A DNA stretch of 51,805 bases from Loigolactobacillus iwatensis (GTDB taxonomy: Bacteria > Bacillota > Bacilli > Lactobacillales > Lactobacillaceae), in assembly GCF_003950295.1 (NCBI RefSeq), contig NZ_RHNP01000018.1:1-51805 (forward strand), written 5' to 3'. The notes under the pieces are model-generated. The model was not told the DNA's origin. It was given only the letters and a program-made list of their open reading frames with translations, and made no database searches. Below are positions 50,616 through 51,805 of the stretch, in pieces. How positions within the stretch are numbered: position 1 is the first letter of the stretch; the number at the start of each line of letters is the position of its first letter. The translations under genes and the position numbers were made by a program.

Positions 50616-51293
50616 ATGCATGCAACCCATGATTACACAGCGTGTTTAAGTTTAGTACCAATTTTCGAAGCATTACCGCATGCTGATTTAAAAACAATTG
50701 CAACAGTGATTCGACCAATGAAACAACCACGCGGAACCATTCTATATCAAGCGACTGATTTAGCCGATACACTTTATATTGTTGATTCGGGGCAAGTTAA
50801 AATCTATCAGCTGGCCGCGAATGGCCGTGAGCAGTTACTGCGTTTACTGAATCCAGGTGATTTTGATGGTGAGTATGCTTTGTTTAAGGAAAATCAGGCC
50901 CACCAATCTTACGCGGAAACTTTAACTGAGGCCACAGTTTGCGAGATTCGTCGGCAAGATTTTCAAAAGCTACTATTAGACTATCCGACAATTGCGTTAC
51001 GTATTTTAAATATATTAGCAAAACGAATTCAACTTTTAGAAAAACAAACAACACGGGTAACTACAGAAAGCATTGAAACCAGATTGGCGCTTTATTTATT
51101 GGATACGGCAGATGCAGATAAAACGGATGAGTTTAAACTACCAATGAAGAAAAAGGAATTGGCCACTTATTTAGGAACCACACCTGAAACGATATCACGA
51201 AAATTAACGGCCTTTGAAGATGCAGGATACATTAAACAGGTACCGCAGCGAATGATTCAAATTATTAACCGTGATGGCTTATTATTTGTTTGA
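50616..51293 (+). CDS. Crp/Fnr family transcriptional regulator
   Basis: This 225-residue protein has an N-terminal cyclic-nucleotide-binding-fold domain (about residues 15-125: GTILYQATDLADTLYIVDSG, LLNPGDFDGEYALF) and a C-terminal winged HTH (about 155-220: MKKKELATYLGTTPETISRK). It lacks the N-terminal Cys cluster of FNR, but has Cys at 10 and 102 in other places, as the FLP-type proteins of lactobacilli (redox through a disulfide). The cNMP-ligand residues of CRP are not conserved. GGAGG precedes the ATG. A perfect FNR box is upstream. Confidence 0.92.
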   Translation: MHATHDYTACLSLVPIFEALPHADLKTIATVIRPMKQPRGTILYQATDLADTLYIVDSGQVKIYQLAANGREQLLRLLNPGDFDGEYALFKENQAHQSYAETLTEATVCEIRRQDFQKLLLDYPTIALRILNILAKRIQLLEKQTTRVTTESIETRLALYLLDTADADKTDEFKLPMKKKELATYLGTTPETISRKLTAFEDAGYIKQVPQRMIQIINRDGLLFV

Positions 51294-51517
51294 CCTTAAT
51301 GTTATTTTAAATGATGAATAAATGAATATTTAGCGATTATTATACTGGATTTAAAATCGAAATCCGAATCCTAATTTTAAGTATAACTATAATTGTTCGT
51401 GCATAAGCTTTTTCCTGATTTATTTGTAAGATATGCTTGACCGTGGGATGTATTGTTGGTATAGTTATTTCTGTTGTTATAGCTGTTGTGAATCAATTCT
51501 GATTTACAGAAAAGTTC

Positions 51518-51546
51518 TTGACAACAAATTAGATTCTTGCTAAACT
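51518..51546 (+). promoter_or_regulatory. rRNA operon promoter P1
   Basis: TTGACA (51518-51523) and TAAACT (51541-51546) are 17 bp apart, preceded by AT-rich DNA that can act as an UP element. Confidence 0.85.
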
Positions 51547-51606
51547 ATAAAAGTTGTCGCGTTAAGTAAACTTGAATATTGATTGAATAAAAATTCAAAT
51601 TACTGC

Positions 51607-51636
51607 TTGACAAACAACCGCTTAATCTGCTATACT
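51607..51636 (+). promoter_or_regulatory. rRNA operon promoter P2
   Basis: TTGACA (51607-51612) and TATACT (51631-51636) are 18 bp apart, with the A/T-rich stretch TGAATAAAAATTCAAATTAC directly upstream. Confidence 0.88.
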
Positions 51637-51639
51637 GAC

Positions 51640-51805
51640 TGAGTTGTCGCTGACAATGATTTAACAGAGTAGACCTTTGAAAACTGAACAAAGTTTCGAC
51701 AAATCAAATGTGTAGGGTCTTTTTTTAACCGTTCTTCGGACCGGTTGGAAGAAGCAAACATTTGCGAAGTCAATTCAATTTGAATTATAACTCGCTAGCA
51801 ACAAA
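51640..51805 (+). other. rRNA operon leader, just upstream of the 16S gene
   Basis: AGACCTTTGAAAACTGAACA (51671-51690) is the box-A-like segment typical of Firmicutes rRNA leaders. AAATGTGTAGGGTC and GAAGCAAACATTTGCG belong to the processing stem around 16S rRNA. The 16S 5' end itself is not inside the window. Confidence 0.88.

Noticed and set aside
51640-51805. 16S rRNA gene
   Set aside because: Only the promoters and leader are present; the conserved 16S 5' end is not reached before the window ends.

Overview
The window reads as chromosomal DNA of a low-GC Gram-positive bacterium of the Lactobacillaceae. The evidence is an 844-residue PepN of lactobacillar type, an alsS-alsD acetoin pair, a lysine-riboswitch-controlled LysP, many strong GGAGG ribosome binding sites with frequent TTG and GTG starts, and a typical Firmicutes rRNA leader at the right edge. 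The species cannot be named from what is visible. No tRNA gene, intact insertion sequence, prophage or CRISPR array was recognised.

Layout. 1-5 kb: four tandem hairpins, a decayed UvrA-like gene, a MerR/SDR operon, a MarR/rhodanese operon and a frameshifted DUF554 membrane protein. 5-10.5 kb: an alpha/beta hydrolase, a possible small RNA, and a cassette of a beta-helix/AAA+ ATPase fusion, a membrane protein and a small acidic protein, followed by an NAD(P)-binding reductase. 10.5-21.5 kb: an XRE/DUF2975 pair, then enzyme or transporter genes each beside a one-component regulator (CocE-like peptidase/LysR, PadR/DHA2 exporter, choloylglycine-hydrolase family enzyme, MarR/hydroxybenzoate decarboxylase-like amidohydrolase, zinc ADH). 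21.6-29.7 kb: a MerR-SDR-flavodoxin operon, a quinone-reductase-like MDR, pepN, a Nudix hydrolase, and a divergent epimerase/MerR pair in which both genes are frameshifted. 29.9-36 kb: an MFS exporter, a CPA1 antiporter, a YtrA-like GntR/ABC operon with a frameshifted permease, and a LOG-family protein. 36.1-36.9 kb: a gene-free, strongly self-complementary stretch, probably a structured RNA. 37-43 kb: MazG-like, recQ, esterase, GNAT, small unknown proteins, Rrf2. 43.5-47.8 kb: alsS-alsD, lysine riboswitch, lysP. 47.9-51.8 kb: an Mga-like regulator, a deoxynucleoside kinase, a Crp/Fnr regulator with a perfect FNR-type box, then the tandem promoters and leader of an rRNA operon whose 16S gene lies just outside.

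How it works together. Much of the window is a patchwork of redox, detoxification and export genes under local one-component regulators. At least three promoters have the 19-bp -35/-10 spacing and central dyad typical of MerR-family activators. Two of them, for the zinc ADH and for the SDR-MerR-flavodoxin operon, share the same operator core, so one MerR (22130-22504) probably controls both transcripts. Five genes are disrupted (UvrA-like, DUF554, epimerase, MerR, ABC permease). One break is an exact 7-bp tandem duplication and another looks like loss of one base from a homopolymer. Three families of short dispersed repeats sit between genes, mostly at 3' ends and often fused to terminators.

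The best candidates for something undescribed are the structured RNA at about 36.16-36.89 kb and the beta-helix/AAA+ cassette at 6.55-9.58 kb.
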